A stretch of 64,000 nt of DNA. Source: Bolinopsis microptera (lineage: Eukaryota; Ctenophora; Tentaculata; Lobata; Bolinopsidae). Made by a program: the position numbers and the translations under genes. The DNA lies in contig NC_087084.1 of assembly GCF_026151205.1 (NCBI RefSeq), positions 4,395,538 to 4,459,537 on the forward strand, given 5' to 3'. The notes under the pieces are model-generated. The model saw nothing but the letters and a program-made list of their open reading frames with translations, was not told the DNA's origin and did not search any database. Position 1 is the stretch's first letter; each line of letters begins with the position of its first letter. This document shows positions 52,339-64,000 of the stretch, piece by piece.

Positions 52339-53580
52339 CACTTATTTCAAGATATCTCCGCTTCTGATTGGAGCTAAGCGCTCATCTTGGGCATTAAAAT
52401 GATCAAAATCATCATATTGAGTGGGGTAGAGCATGGTTTTAAAGTCTTCAGACTTCAGGTTGTTGAGTTATTAGGTCAGATCCCATTTTTACGCTCTCGC
52501 GAATAGCGATTGATGCACTTATTTCAAGATATCCCAGCTTCTGATTGGAGTTTAACGCTCATCTTGGGCATTGAAATGATCAGAATCATCATATTGATTG
52601 GGGTAGAGCATGGTTTTAAAGTCTTCAGACTTCAGGTTGTTGAGTTATTAGGTCAGATCCCGTTTTTACGCTCTCGCGAGTAGCGATTGATGCACTTATT
52701 TCAAGATATCTCAGTTTCTGATTGGAGTTTAACGCTCATCTTGGGCATTAAAATGATCAGAATCATCATATTAAGTGGGGTAGAGCATGGTTTCAAAGTC
52801 TTCAGACTTCAGGTTGTTGAGCTATTAGGTCAGATCCCATTTTCACGCTCTCGCGAGTAGCAATTGATGCACTTATTTCAAGATATCCCAGCTTCTGATT
52901 GGAGTTTAACGCTCATCTTGGGCATTAAAATGATCAGAATCATCATATTGAGTGAGGTAGAGCATGGTTTTAAAGTCTTCAGTCTTCAGGTTGTTGAGTT
53001 ATTAGGTCAGATCCCATTTTTATGTTCTCGCGAGTAGCGATTGATGTACTTATTTCAAGATATCTCAGCTTCTGATTGGAGCTAAGCATTCATCTTGGGC
53101 ATTGAAATGGTCAGAATCATCATATTGAGTGGGGTAGAGCATGGTTTTAAAGTCTTCAGACTTCAGGTTGTTGAGCTATTAGGTCAGATCCCATTTTTAC
53201 GCTCTCGCGAGTAGCAATTGATGCACTTATTTCAAGATATCCCAGCTTCTGATTGGAGTTTAACGCTCATCTTGGGCATTGAAATGATCAGAATCATCAT
53301 ATTGAGTGGGGTAGAGCATGGTTTTAAAGTCTTCAGTCTTCAGGTTGTTGAGTTATTAGGTCAGATCCCATTTTTATGCTCTTGCGAATAACGATTGATG
53401 CACTTATTTCAAGATATCTCAGCTTCTGAGTGGAGCTGTGGAGATAAACGTTCATCATGGGCATTAAAATAGTAAAAGTTATCAAATTAAGTAGCATCGA
53501 GCATGGTTTTAAAGTCTTTAGATTTTAGGTTATTAAATTATTAGGTTAAACCCTATTTTTATGCTCTCGCAAGAATGGTC
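52339..53580 (+). repeat. 177-bp satellite array, left arm
   Basis: cacttatttcaagatatc recurs at 52339, 52516, 52693, 52870, 53047, 53224 and 53401, an exact 177-bp spacing. Each unit carries tgattggag, catcttgggcatt, gtagagcatggtttt and ctctcgcgagtagc. The last unit is the most diverged, as usual at array edges. Confidence 0.95.
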
Positions 53581-53689
53581 ACTGCAATGGTGAAAATATT
53601 TATTAAATGAACTGTAATTAATCGCCAGGAAAAAGTTGTTTGCCAAGAAATATCAGTAAAATGTCACTAAAACCTCTAGCACTAGGAAC

Positions 53690-54314
53690 ATGCTTTACCC
53701 CACTTAATATGATCATACTGGCTATTTCAATGCCCATGATAAGCACTTAGCTTCAATCAGAAGCTGCGATATCTTGTAATAAGTGTGTCCATCGCTACTC
53801 GCAAGAGTGTAAAAATATGTTTTAACCTAATAATTCTACAACCTGAAGTCTGAAGACTTTAAAACCATGCTCTACCTCACTCAATATTATGATTCTGACC
53901 ATTTCAATGCCCAAGATGAATGCTTAGCTCCAATCAGAAGCTGAGATATCTTGAAATAAGTACATCAATCGCTACTCGCGAGAACATAAAAATGGGATCT
54001 GACCTAATAACTCAACAGCCTGAAGTCTGAAGACTTTAAAACCATGCTCTACCCCACTCAATATGATGATTCTGACCATTTCAATGCCCAAGATGAGCGC
54101 TTAGCTCCAATCAGAAGCTGAGATATCTTGAAATAAGTGCATCAATCGCTACTCGCGAGAGCGTAAAAATGGGATCTGACCTAATAGCTCAACAACCTGA
54201 AGTCTGAAGACTTTAAAACCATGCTCTACCCCACTTAATATGATGATTCTGATCATTTTAATGCCCAAGATGAGCGTTAAACTCCAATCAGAAACTGAGA
54301 TATCTTGAAATAAG
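53690..54314 (-). repeat. 177-bp satellite array, right arm (inner part)
   Basis: The same units in reverse complement (aagtgcatcaatcgctactc..). Four units are visible before the inserted element, and the array resumes at 56228 until about 56420. Confidence 0.92.
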
Positions 54315-56227
54315 TAGGGCCTGTCGTGATATCATGGATCGCTTAGGTTCCACCAGGATCTGGTAGTCCTCATAATTCTGCGGCCTCTATGTGTCGTCAT
54401 CTCGCACAACTCCGAAAAACCGTTGTGAGTTTGGCATGTGAAAATTTGCAGCCTTCCAGACATCGATTGGGTTAACAAGTTGTCGTACGTCACCTCAAGA
54501 TCGGGCGACAGGGGGCTGAACAGGCCAGAACCCAATTGATTGGGTCTGAGGTCACGTGGTTATGAGCCTGAGGTCACGTGACTATGACGTCACCAGAGCT
54601 CGTTCTCCGTTTCCCGCTCTTTGGACCAGGTGAGCTTGCATGCTTGTGAAAGTGGGTGTAAGTACAGCTGTACTGTAGTTACATCCAATTACCCCTAATA
54701 GAACGAAGATTTATTTTCTGACAGAAAGCTAGAAATTTACCAAAATATCGACGTTGTTCAAAATTTATTTTGATGACCACCATAAAATTGCACGAGAAAT
54801 CGATTAAACTTGGTTTCAGAACTCAACAATGCTTCCTTATGCCTTAAAATCCATTTTTATCGATACAATAAACATTTTGATCCTGTGGATTAATTAGTAA
54901 CAGGTAACAAATGCACAGAAAAAACCACCGCACTACCATTGCATTCTTAACGGGTCGATTTCGAGTGACCAATAATCGTCGTGATGATATTTATACGTCA
55001 TGCGTTCCTGATCATCATCAGCAATCAAGAGACAGGAGCGGCGATTGCTTTAAATCAACGGTTTACGTTATTTTTGTGAATTCGACCCCTGTTTTAACGG
55101 TTATCACACTTTGTAATTGAATGTATTGAGGATAGCTTTACAAATAAGAGGACCAGTAAACAAAATTGCCACAAGTGTTTCTCTCACTCACTTTCGATAA
55201 GACACAATGAAAATTCTTACTTAACCCATTAGGGACGATAGGGTCGTTTACGACCCACCTTTTCTAGAGGCTATAGAGGACAAACCATAATACTAAACGC
55301 AACGATCAACTAACTGCTGATGGAATTTCATACGATTCGTTGATTTTTTGTAAAAATTGAACTTACATTTTATAAAATTCCGATATTCTTCAACGGTTGA
55401 AAAATTCCGAATCTTATGGTTATGATTTATTAGTTTCATTGAAAAAAGTAAAGCTATCATCAATACATTCAATTACAAAGTGTGATAACCGTTAAAACAG
55501 GGGTCGAATTCACAAAAATAACGTAAACCGTTGATTTAAAGCAATCGCCGTTCCTGTCTCTTGATTGCTGATGAAAAAAAAACCGTTAAGACTGCAATGT
55601 AAGTGCGGTGGTTTTTTCTGTGCATTTGTTACCTGTTACTAATTAATCCACAGGATCAAAATGTTTATTGTATCGATAAAAATGGATTTTAAGGCATAAG
55701 GAAGCATTTTTGAGTTCTGAAACCAAGTTTAATCGATTTCTCGTGCAATTTTAGGTCAGGAGTTGTCATCAAAATAAATTTTGAACAACGTCGATATTTT
55801 GGTAAATTTCTAGCTTTCTGTCAGAAAATAAATCTTCGTTCTATTAGGGGTAATTGGATGTAACTACAGTACAGCTGTACTTACACCCACTTTCACAAGC
55901 ATGCAAGCTCACCTGGTCCAAAGAGCGGGAAACGGAGAACGAGCTCCGGTGACGTCATAGTCACGTGACCTCAGGCTCATAACCACGTGACCTCAGACCC
56001 AATCAATTGGGTTCTGGCCTGTTCAGCCCCCTGTCACCCGATCTTGAGGTGACGTACGACAACTCGTTAACCCAATCGATGTCTGGAAGGCTGCAAATTT
56101 TCACATGCCAAACTCACAACGGTTTTTCGGAGTTGTGCGAGATGACGACACATAGAGGCCGCAGAATTATGAGGACTACCAGATCCTGGTGGAACCTAAG
56201 CGATCCATGATATCACGACAGGCCCTA
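54315..56227. mobile_element. 1.9-kb foldback element with perfect 9-bp target duplication
   Basis: Both ends are TAGGGCCTGTCGTGATATC in inverted form. The flanking 9-bp TGAAATAAG is duplicated (54306-54314 and 56228-56236), and removing one copy restores the satellite unit exactly. The arms extend about 780-820 bp (to about 55137, and from about 55447), with a roughly 310-bp centre. The mirrored arms give identical open stretches on opposite strands (MGSGLFSPLSPDLEVTYDN), which are not taken as genes. A 9-bp duplication with long TIRs is typical of Mutator-like (MULE) and foldback elements. No transposase is present. Confidence 0.88.
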
Positions 56228-56767
56228 TGAAATAAGTGCATCAATCGCTACTCGCGAGAGCGTAAAAATGGGATCTGACCTAATAACTCAACAACCTGAC
56301 GTCTGAAGACTTTCAAACCATGCTCTACCCCACTCAATATGATGATTCTGACCATTTTAATGCCCAAGATGAGCGCTTAGCTCCAATCAGAAGCGGAGAT
56401 ATCTTGAAATAAGTGTGATAATTGTTACTCTCGAGACTGATAGTATAGTAAAATCGGTTTTTTGGCGATTTCTCAGAAACTAAGTCTCTTAGGCCTTAAG
56501 TCTCTTCATAGCACTAACATAAACATGCATCTTAGGCACATTTTGGTTCATGGCTGAGGTCTGTATCTCAATCAGAAGCCGAGATAATTTATAGTGGGGG
56601 ATGCGATATGGGTGCGGTCAAAAAGGGCGTGATTCCGAGAAATGCCCCACTGGTGAAAAAGTGTACCCGAGTCAATTGTGTTATTTAGGATCATATAAGT
56701 CGGATAACATCGAGAAACTTAGCCAGTGTCCCAATGTGAGCAGGACTTTTGCCTGGTCCAGGATTAT

Positions 56768-58524
<1,757 letters not shown>

Positions 58525-59962
58525 TTAGAAATCTAGATACTTGGTAGCTCTAGCGATCCCCACAGTGTTACTGGTAGAGAAGGTGTGATGGAAGGTATCC
58601 TCTCTGATGGTATAGTTACCAACGTAGTATTTCCTGTGTAAGGAGAATGCTGGACAGCTTGTGAGATAGTGTGCTGTAGTTTCATTGTCTTCATCACACT
58701 TTTTGCATGCTGTTGGGTTCGTTGCCAGTCTTGTTTTGGAAATATCTGAGATGACTGCATCCTGTGAATAGATGTGTAAGAATTCTACTCTTGTCTCTAT
58801 TTTGTCGTCTAACGTCAAGGTGTCTGTCAAAGAAACTAATAATGTTGGATTGGTGGAAAACAGTGAGGATCTGAAGAGTAATATATGATAAAAGTGAGGT
58901 CGGAAAAAGTAACTGTCTAGAATATTAGAAAGAGAGGAGTGAGTTTAAGGAGCCAAAGGAGGAGGTCCAATGGGACGGAGAGTGTCCTTCTAACTGCGTT
59001 GAGGGCTCCTAGAGTGTCTATGATGAGGTGGGATTGGGTGATGGTGCCCGATAAGGCATGAAGAACTGCTTAGTTGTCGATGCAGATGTGGAGCTCAGTA
59101 GCTGCGTAGTTGGTCTTGGGGAGGTGAATGCAGAGGTGGAGTAAAGCCAGCAACTCTGCCTGGAAGATGATTGTGGTGTTTGGTGGTAATGTTCTGAAAT
59201 AGTCGATGAGTTAGGATAGAGGACGAACCCCGCTGCTGCAAGATTGTTCGTCACCGAGCTGTCAGTGTACCCAACTAGTGTGTCAGATTTATGGAGGAGT
59301 GGGATCTGAACTAGGGCTTCCGAGCGTTCGAGTATATAATCCGTTTTGAATGATTGTGACAGGTTGGGTGAGGCTGGTGTTCCATGTCTAAAAGTGATGT
59401 ATATCTAAAAGGAAAAGAGGTGGACGTATCTTCTTGAGATGGTCGGAGAGAAGGATAGAGTGAGATGTGAGCTTTCCATTCCGTCTCTAAGTCCGTTTGA
59501 GGCGGACGAAGTGATGTTAAGCCTGAGGAAAGTTATGAGAGAAATGGAGTGAATCCTGAGGTCAAGAGGGGGGAGTTGGGTGAGGACCTCTAAGTAACAG
59601 GTCGGTGAGGGGGAGATGGTTCCTGTGATCAGAAGTAGAGCTGTTCTTTGTACTGATCCATGTGAGAGGGCTGGGATAATGATTTGAATAAAATATTTTT
59701 GTGCCTGTCTCGAATTGTAGATTAAGTTTATGTCGTGCGGGTTAGTGTCTAGTGATTCTAGGAAGTCTACCTCCGCTATAGCAATCTCTGTATGGGTATG
59801 GAATGCGTCTTCTCTAGTCAGTATTCTACAGTCTGTCCTAGTAGCTAGGAGAGTCAGGTCGGGGTCTGCGGTGGAAACACCTGAGCTGGGCGCCCCGTTA
59901 GGGACAGCCTTAGGTGTCCCTGGCTCCTCTAATAAGTCGGCGATTCCACTAGTGGATGCCAA
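58525..59962 (-). pseudogene. Decayed LINE fragment with RNase H domain
   Basis: Reading leftward on the minus strand: a segment with LSHGSVQRTALLLITGT and YLEVLTQLPPLDLRI (59405-59962), which resembles the region between RT and RNase H in R1/jockey/I-type LINEs. Then an RNase H-like core: YTDSSVTNNLAAAGFVLY (first Asp), a frameshift, FQAELLALL (Glu) and HICIDN then stop (second Asp, with a stop where Gln is usual). Last, at 58525-58830, CKKCDEDNETTAHYLTSCPA, the usual C-x2-C..H..C motif after RNase H. At least one frameshift and two in-frame stops make it non-functional. The reverse transcriptase itself was not found, so the copy is truncated or rearranged. Confidence 0.7.
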
Positions 59963-59963
59963 C

Positions 59964-61502
59964 TCACCAGAGGGCCTGGAACTGGTCTGTAAAAGTCTGC
60001 GTGATGCAGAGTTGTAAGGGTAAAGTAGACAAAGGAAAAACTGCGCGCAAAGTGCGCGGCATGGCAGGGAATGAATGGAAAACGGTCTCCATGATAAAAA
60101 ATGGAATGGCTTTCGCCGCGACCATAAAGGTCACGACAAAGCGGGAAAACGGGCAGGCTGAGGTTATGTCAAAAGAGGGATATAGATACAATGATCCAAA
60201 GGGGAGGCAGAGGGAGAGATACCACCGACAACCTGGGTGACAGGCCTCCGACAGTGCACCCACCTCTGTGGGTCTGAGGGCGACAAGTCCAAGAACCAGG
60301 TGTGACGGATGGCATCCAATCCCCTACCTCGGTGGTTAGCTTGAGAAAAACAGGACTATGCCTTTCTCCAGGCCAATCCGTTCAGTAACCAGCTGACCCA
60401 GCACCACCTCTGAGGGAAGATGTGGTTCGGATTGGACTTCGCTAGGATTAGTCAGTTTTTCTGTAGACACTAATGCTCCCTCAAGGAAAGACATGAGCCC
60501 CGGCGAAACTGACCAAAAACGTGGCAGGGATTCTCACCCTTCCAAGGGTAGTATGTAAGTGTGATCAATAACTTACCATCATGGAGGGTTTGTTGTGAAA
60601 TGGAGCAAGGAGCCATATTCATAACATCTTTACAGCGTGTTGCGTGTGACTTGTACACCTTATGTGGGTAATGTGTAATGTATGGCTGATGTTACATTAG
60701 GCTATTATATAAGGTGAACACTATACTCGTTAAGTGTGTTCAAGTGTGGTAGGTCTCTAGGTTTTTAATTGGCTAATCATATGTTAGTTAAAAAACGAAA
60801 TGGGACAATATACTAACTGATGAGATATTCTACAATCAGCAACAGGTGAGCTTTTGTGATGTTTAGAAGTATTTACAGTTAATTAAGAAGGTATAAAATC
60901 ACCAATAACAAGATCGTGACAACGGTGTGGAGCTCACTAAGGGGTGTTATAATTAGTAGGGTACACGGTACGTGTCTGGTACACGTGACGTGCATTACAA
61001 AATAACAAAATAATTCTGCAAATTAACGAATAAAAAACAACTGTCAATATAATATGGTTTTGAATTAAAATATTAAACGGGAAATGTTGCCGTGATTGGT
61101 CGTACCAACTCTTTAAGAAATATGTTGTACAATATTAATGATAAAATCGTTTCGTCTGTATACATTCATAATATGGTAAGGTGAAATTCAATGGGTGTTT
61201 TTAACCAAAAGGGTATTATGGATGTTGAATCAGTCAAAAACGACTAATTCAAGGTTTTGTTTCGGGCGATCTTGTCAAAAACAATTATTTGCAAATTTCT
61301 AACAATTCCATCTGAGGTAATTATATTTCAAATTCAATTGGTCTGTGTCCACTATTATATACTCGTACAATGGCCTGAAGCTAATACAGCTGGAGTCGCT
61401 AGTGTTAAGTAAGGGTTTCAGTTTTAGGGTGGTACTTCTCCATGCGCCTTTTTCCCTTTAATTTTTCTCTCACTTCTTCAATATTTCTGCTCATCTGAAC
61501 AA
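59964..61502. other. No supported gene
   Basis: 59964-60450 is noticeably richer in G and C and has overlapping open stretches on both strands, none recognisable. It may be an older part of the adjacent LINE or another element. 60450-61500 is AT-rich. Confidence 0.35.
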
Positions 61503-61749
61503 TCAATGCTCTCCATTCTTCTCGAGGAGACCACCAGTATTGTTTCTGTCTTCTGTCCGCGTGCTCATACTACATAGGCTTGGTGAAATGTCAAGTCGTG
61601 ACCATTGATGCTCGCTCAGAGGTGTTGTGTAAAGAAACACACTGTTTATAAACTTTATGTCATAAGTAGTTGACATATAGGATCTTGATGCGACTTGGCC
61701 AAAGTCTTCGTCTTGGAAAGAGTCTCTTGAGTCAATGTAAGATTTAAAC
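61503..61749 (-). CDS. Candidate terminal exon, product unknown
   Basis: The acceptor ATGCATCGTTTCAG|G is followed by 81 codons and TGA (phase 2 entry). It reads FKSYIDSRDSFQDEDFGQVA, then SYMSTTYDIKFINSVFLY and DISPSLCSMSTRTEDRNN, ending EKNGEH. The composition is balanced and unlike the repeats around it. Upstream exons would lie at higher coordinates on this strand but were not identified, partly because an inverted repeat follows immediately. The family is not recognised. Confidence 0.45.
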
Positions 61750-61926
61750 CTGAAACGATGCATTATTCATGTTCTATAGATCTGAATTTGGTGGGGAGGT
61801 GAAACTCCTCTCACGTTCTACTCCCTACCAGAATCTAAATATATTGGTTGAAGTGAGAATTATTGGGAGAAGTAAATAATCTAATAATTTAAAGTATCAG
61901 AAGAGTGAATGACTTGGGCCAAACAT

Positions 61927-62503
61927 TTTCTAAGTCGAATCTTTCAAAGTTTTTCTGTAAACTATTTTTGTTCATGTTTTATGCTACCCTGATCATTTTG
62001 AGCCGAAAATAATTTGTCGGTTTTCAAAGTCCTCACCTACCCTTCGATATACGATTTTGGACTCGAGGGTTTCCCCTTGTAATGCGATCTCGGAAGGCAG
62101 GCCTCCCCTTAGCAATACGAGCTCGGAAGCGGGAGCTCTGCCTTCAGAGGTACGTATTGAGAATGACTCAGACAGAAAATTTTCCAAGTCGTAATACTTC
62201 AAAGTTTTTCTGCAAACTACTTCAGTTCATGTTTCAAACTACCCTGATCATTTTGAGCCGAAAATATTTTTTTGGTTTTCTGAAGTCCGTACCTAAATTC
62301 GGAAAATCGTTTATCGGATGGTCGGCTTCGAACAAATATTTATGGTTCATAATGATCAGGGTAACCTTTTTGACTTAAAAAATTGTTGATCCGAGTCATC
62401 TCGATTCTCGATTCGTATCCTTGAAGGCAGGGCCCCGCTTCCGAGCTCGTGTTGCAAAGGGGAGCCATGCTTCCCGAGATTGAATCACAAAGGGGAAACC
62501 TCG
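61927..62503. repeat. Complex inverted and direct repeat (possible foldback element)
   Basis: An arm at 62064-62172 (cgagggtttccccttgtaat..) is the reverse complement of 62390-62503 (..ggggaaacctcg). In addition, a roughly 115-bp direct repeat with ctaccctgatcattttgagc occurs near 61985 and 62231, and the complement aatgatcagggta lies at 62349. The region can fold around a centre near 62280. Confidence 0.75.
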
Positions 62504-62594
62504 ATAGGTTATGAATATAGGCTCCTTATGAATAGTAATATAGGCTCCTCCCAATTGTCCAAATTATGTGCGAAAAATGCTCATAATGTTTGTC

Positions 62595-62640
62595 CGCTAA
62601 TGTACATTGTACGCTAATGTACATTGTACGCCAATGTCCG
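62595..62640. repeat. 17-bp tandem repeat
   Basis: cgctaatgtacattgta occurs twice, then a diverged cgccaatgtcc and gctgatgtcc. The unit contains the palindrome tgtaca. Confidence 0.8.
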
Positions 62641-62644
62641 CTGA

Positions 62645-63335
62645 TGTCCTAAAAATCACGTCTGTTGTCTCATAGAATCCAAAAACAAGGACAGGACATA
62701 TGCGTACTTATAATGTATTCTATTTATTTAAACCTATTTATTTAAACCAGCTTAAACTGGTTTTTTACTTTTCCATAATTAATGGTATACAGCCTACAGG
62801 TAATCGGCACAACTTCTTACTTGATCTTTCCACTCCATTCGTACCCTTTTCCTCTCTTTTTAACCCCACTTTTGGATGCGCTGCTACCCATCTTGAATCA
62901 TGTAACGCATCGTTTTATAGAGTCTAAATATTATAAGACCTTTATTGAGGGATCTTGAATTAATAAAAATTTAATTAAACGTGACAGGTTCAGTCGATGA
63001 AAGACATCTGTTCAGCAATAAATGGATAAGTAAACACTAGCTCCCGTACGGGTTTGTAAGTAGTGTAATTACGAATCATGTAACACATTGTTTTAGCTTA
63101 CTACTATTGTAATTACGTAGTACAGCAATTAAAGTGGGAGTACTTGAGGTTGGCGGTTAAAAGACAACAGAAAAACATGACCACAGCAAATGAAAGCACA
63201 CGAAACGAGAGAAGAGTCAAGAGTGTAATTCACTCAAAACCACAGCAAGTGTCCTCCTAAATAGTGTATCAATAAACACTTCTATACTAATGTATAGCAG
63301 CTCCCGACTCCGTCTAACAGATAAAAAAGAGTATA
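62645..63335. other. No gene recognised
   Basis: Only short open stretches. Nothing supported. Confidence 0.35.
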
Positions 63336-63339
63336 ATAA

Positions 63340-63416
63340 GAGACTAGAGAGACCAGAGTAGAGACCAGAGTAGAGACTAGAGAGACCAGAGTAGAGACCA
63401 GAGTAGAGACTAGAGT
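63340..63416. repeat. gagaccagagta tandem repeat
   Basis: Units of gagaccagagta and gagactagaga alternate in a higher-order pattern over 77 bp. Confidence 0.85.
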
Positions 63417-63419
63417 ATG

Positions 63420-64000
63420 TCCCAGTGACTACCGGTAAGCGACGTTTTAAGGGTGATCACTGCAAGGATCTTGTTGCTTGGTTCACTATTCATATATTCA
63501 AAGATAATGTTCTGTATTTAGTAGACTATGATCATTCAGGCCAATGTGCATTGTCTATAAATTACCAGATTAGTAATCAGACAATTGTATGTAGTCCCCC
63601 ATTGCTTGTCCGAGTCTAAGAGCGCGATACTCCCCCTCTAAATGGATAGGGGAAGAGTTAAGAAAACGATGAAAACAAAGATTAAAAACATGTTGTCGAG
63701 AATTCTTAGCCTACAATGTTTCTCAGTGAAAACGGAAGATGAATTGGAGTCAAACAACTCTGGCTATTCTAGAAAGCTTGAATCGGCGCTATCTTTATAA
63801 AATTATATATCTTTATCGCTGTTTTGTAATCGAATCCAGTGTTTGCGAACATGAATTTTAATAGAATCGCTAGATCATATAACAATAGACCTTGGAAAGG
63901 CTCCAAAAATGTTCATCCCTGAGCCCTCTTTTATAAAATGCAGGTCAATGGGCATGTAATAACAGATAAATGACCAGATTAAAATAGTTTTTATAAAGCG
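63420..64000. other. No gene recognised
   Basis: A 64-codon open stretch at 63425-63619 has no start, splice or family support. Confidence 0.35.

Larger units (their letters stand above)
51987..56767. mobile_element. 4.8-kb foldback structure with satellite arms
   Basis: The outer ends are inverted (ataatcctggaccaggcaaa at 51987, its complement ending at 56767). The complementarity continues inward about 350 bp through unique terminal sequence, then through 177-bp satellite units in opposite orientation on the two arms. The turn lies around 53590-53690. The right arm is interrupted by the 54315-56227 element. There is no transposase, so this is either a non-autonomous foldback transposon or an inverted satellite duplication. 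Confidence 0.8.

Noticed and set aside
54332-56210. Identical 67-codon frames on opposite strands
   Set aside because: They are mirror images in the two arms of a foldback element, not a duplicated gene.

Overview
This is eukaryotic, almost certainly metazoan, nuclear DNA. Protein-coding information is split into small exons (about 30-250 bp) with GT-AG introns, the sequence is AT-rich, there is an interstitial TTAGGG-type telomere repeat, and much of the window is transposable elements and tandem repeats. A TTAGGG-type repeat, a secreted PAN/Apple protein and a secreted pentraxin/LamG-like protein fit a non-arthropod marine invertebrate. A cnidarian is my best guess, but nothing here proves the phylum. 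I saw no bacterial operons, CRISPR arrays, tRNA or rRNA genes.

Left part (1-15,900): gene-poor. It holds short tandem repeats, a telomere-like block, a 9-bp minisatellite, palindromes and a few isolated candidate exons on the minus strand. A two-domain PAN/Apple secreted protein lies at 15,955-16,968 (+). It is followed by a transposon landscape (17,280-19,920): two abutting 306-bp Helitron-like elements inside a region studded with a 14-bp motif in converging orientations, then a TIR element.

Middle part (22,400-50,110): the best gene content. (1) A three-exon pentraxin-like gene on the minus strand, whose 3' end arose by duplication of an exon-intron unit. (2) A lone Kelch-repeat exon. (3) A nine-exon gene (30,846-35,226, +), reconstructed from splice sites, whose exons all join in phase to give 335 residues. 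(4) An intronless 607-residue reading frame (35,925-37,748, +) whose C-terminus looks like an AlkB-type 2-oxoglutarate dioxygenase fold lacking its metal ligands. (5) A seven-exon gene (38,911-50,110, +) for a basic-tailed coiled-coil protein of 257 residues. Its 9.2-kb fourth intron carries a broken LINE, two truncated copies of one TIR element and a Tc1/mariner-like element. I do not recognise the products of genes 3 and 5.

Right part (50,100-64,000): mostly repeats. The main structure is a 4.8-kb foldback (51,987-56,767) built of 177-bp satellite units in opposite orientations. A second, 1.9-kb foldback element with a perfect 9-bp target duplication is inserted in one arm. Beyond it are a 143-bp GA tract, a decayed LINE fragment with RNase H remnants on the minus strand, one candidate terminal exon and another inverted repeat.

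The genes show no evident common pathway. All multi-exon models come from reading splice signals and phase by eye and have no transcript support.
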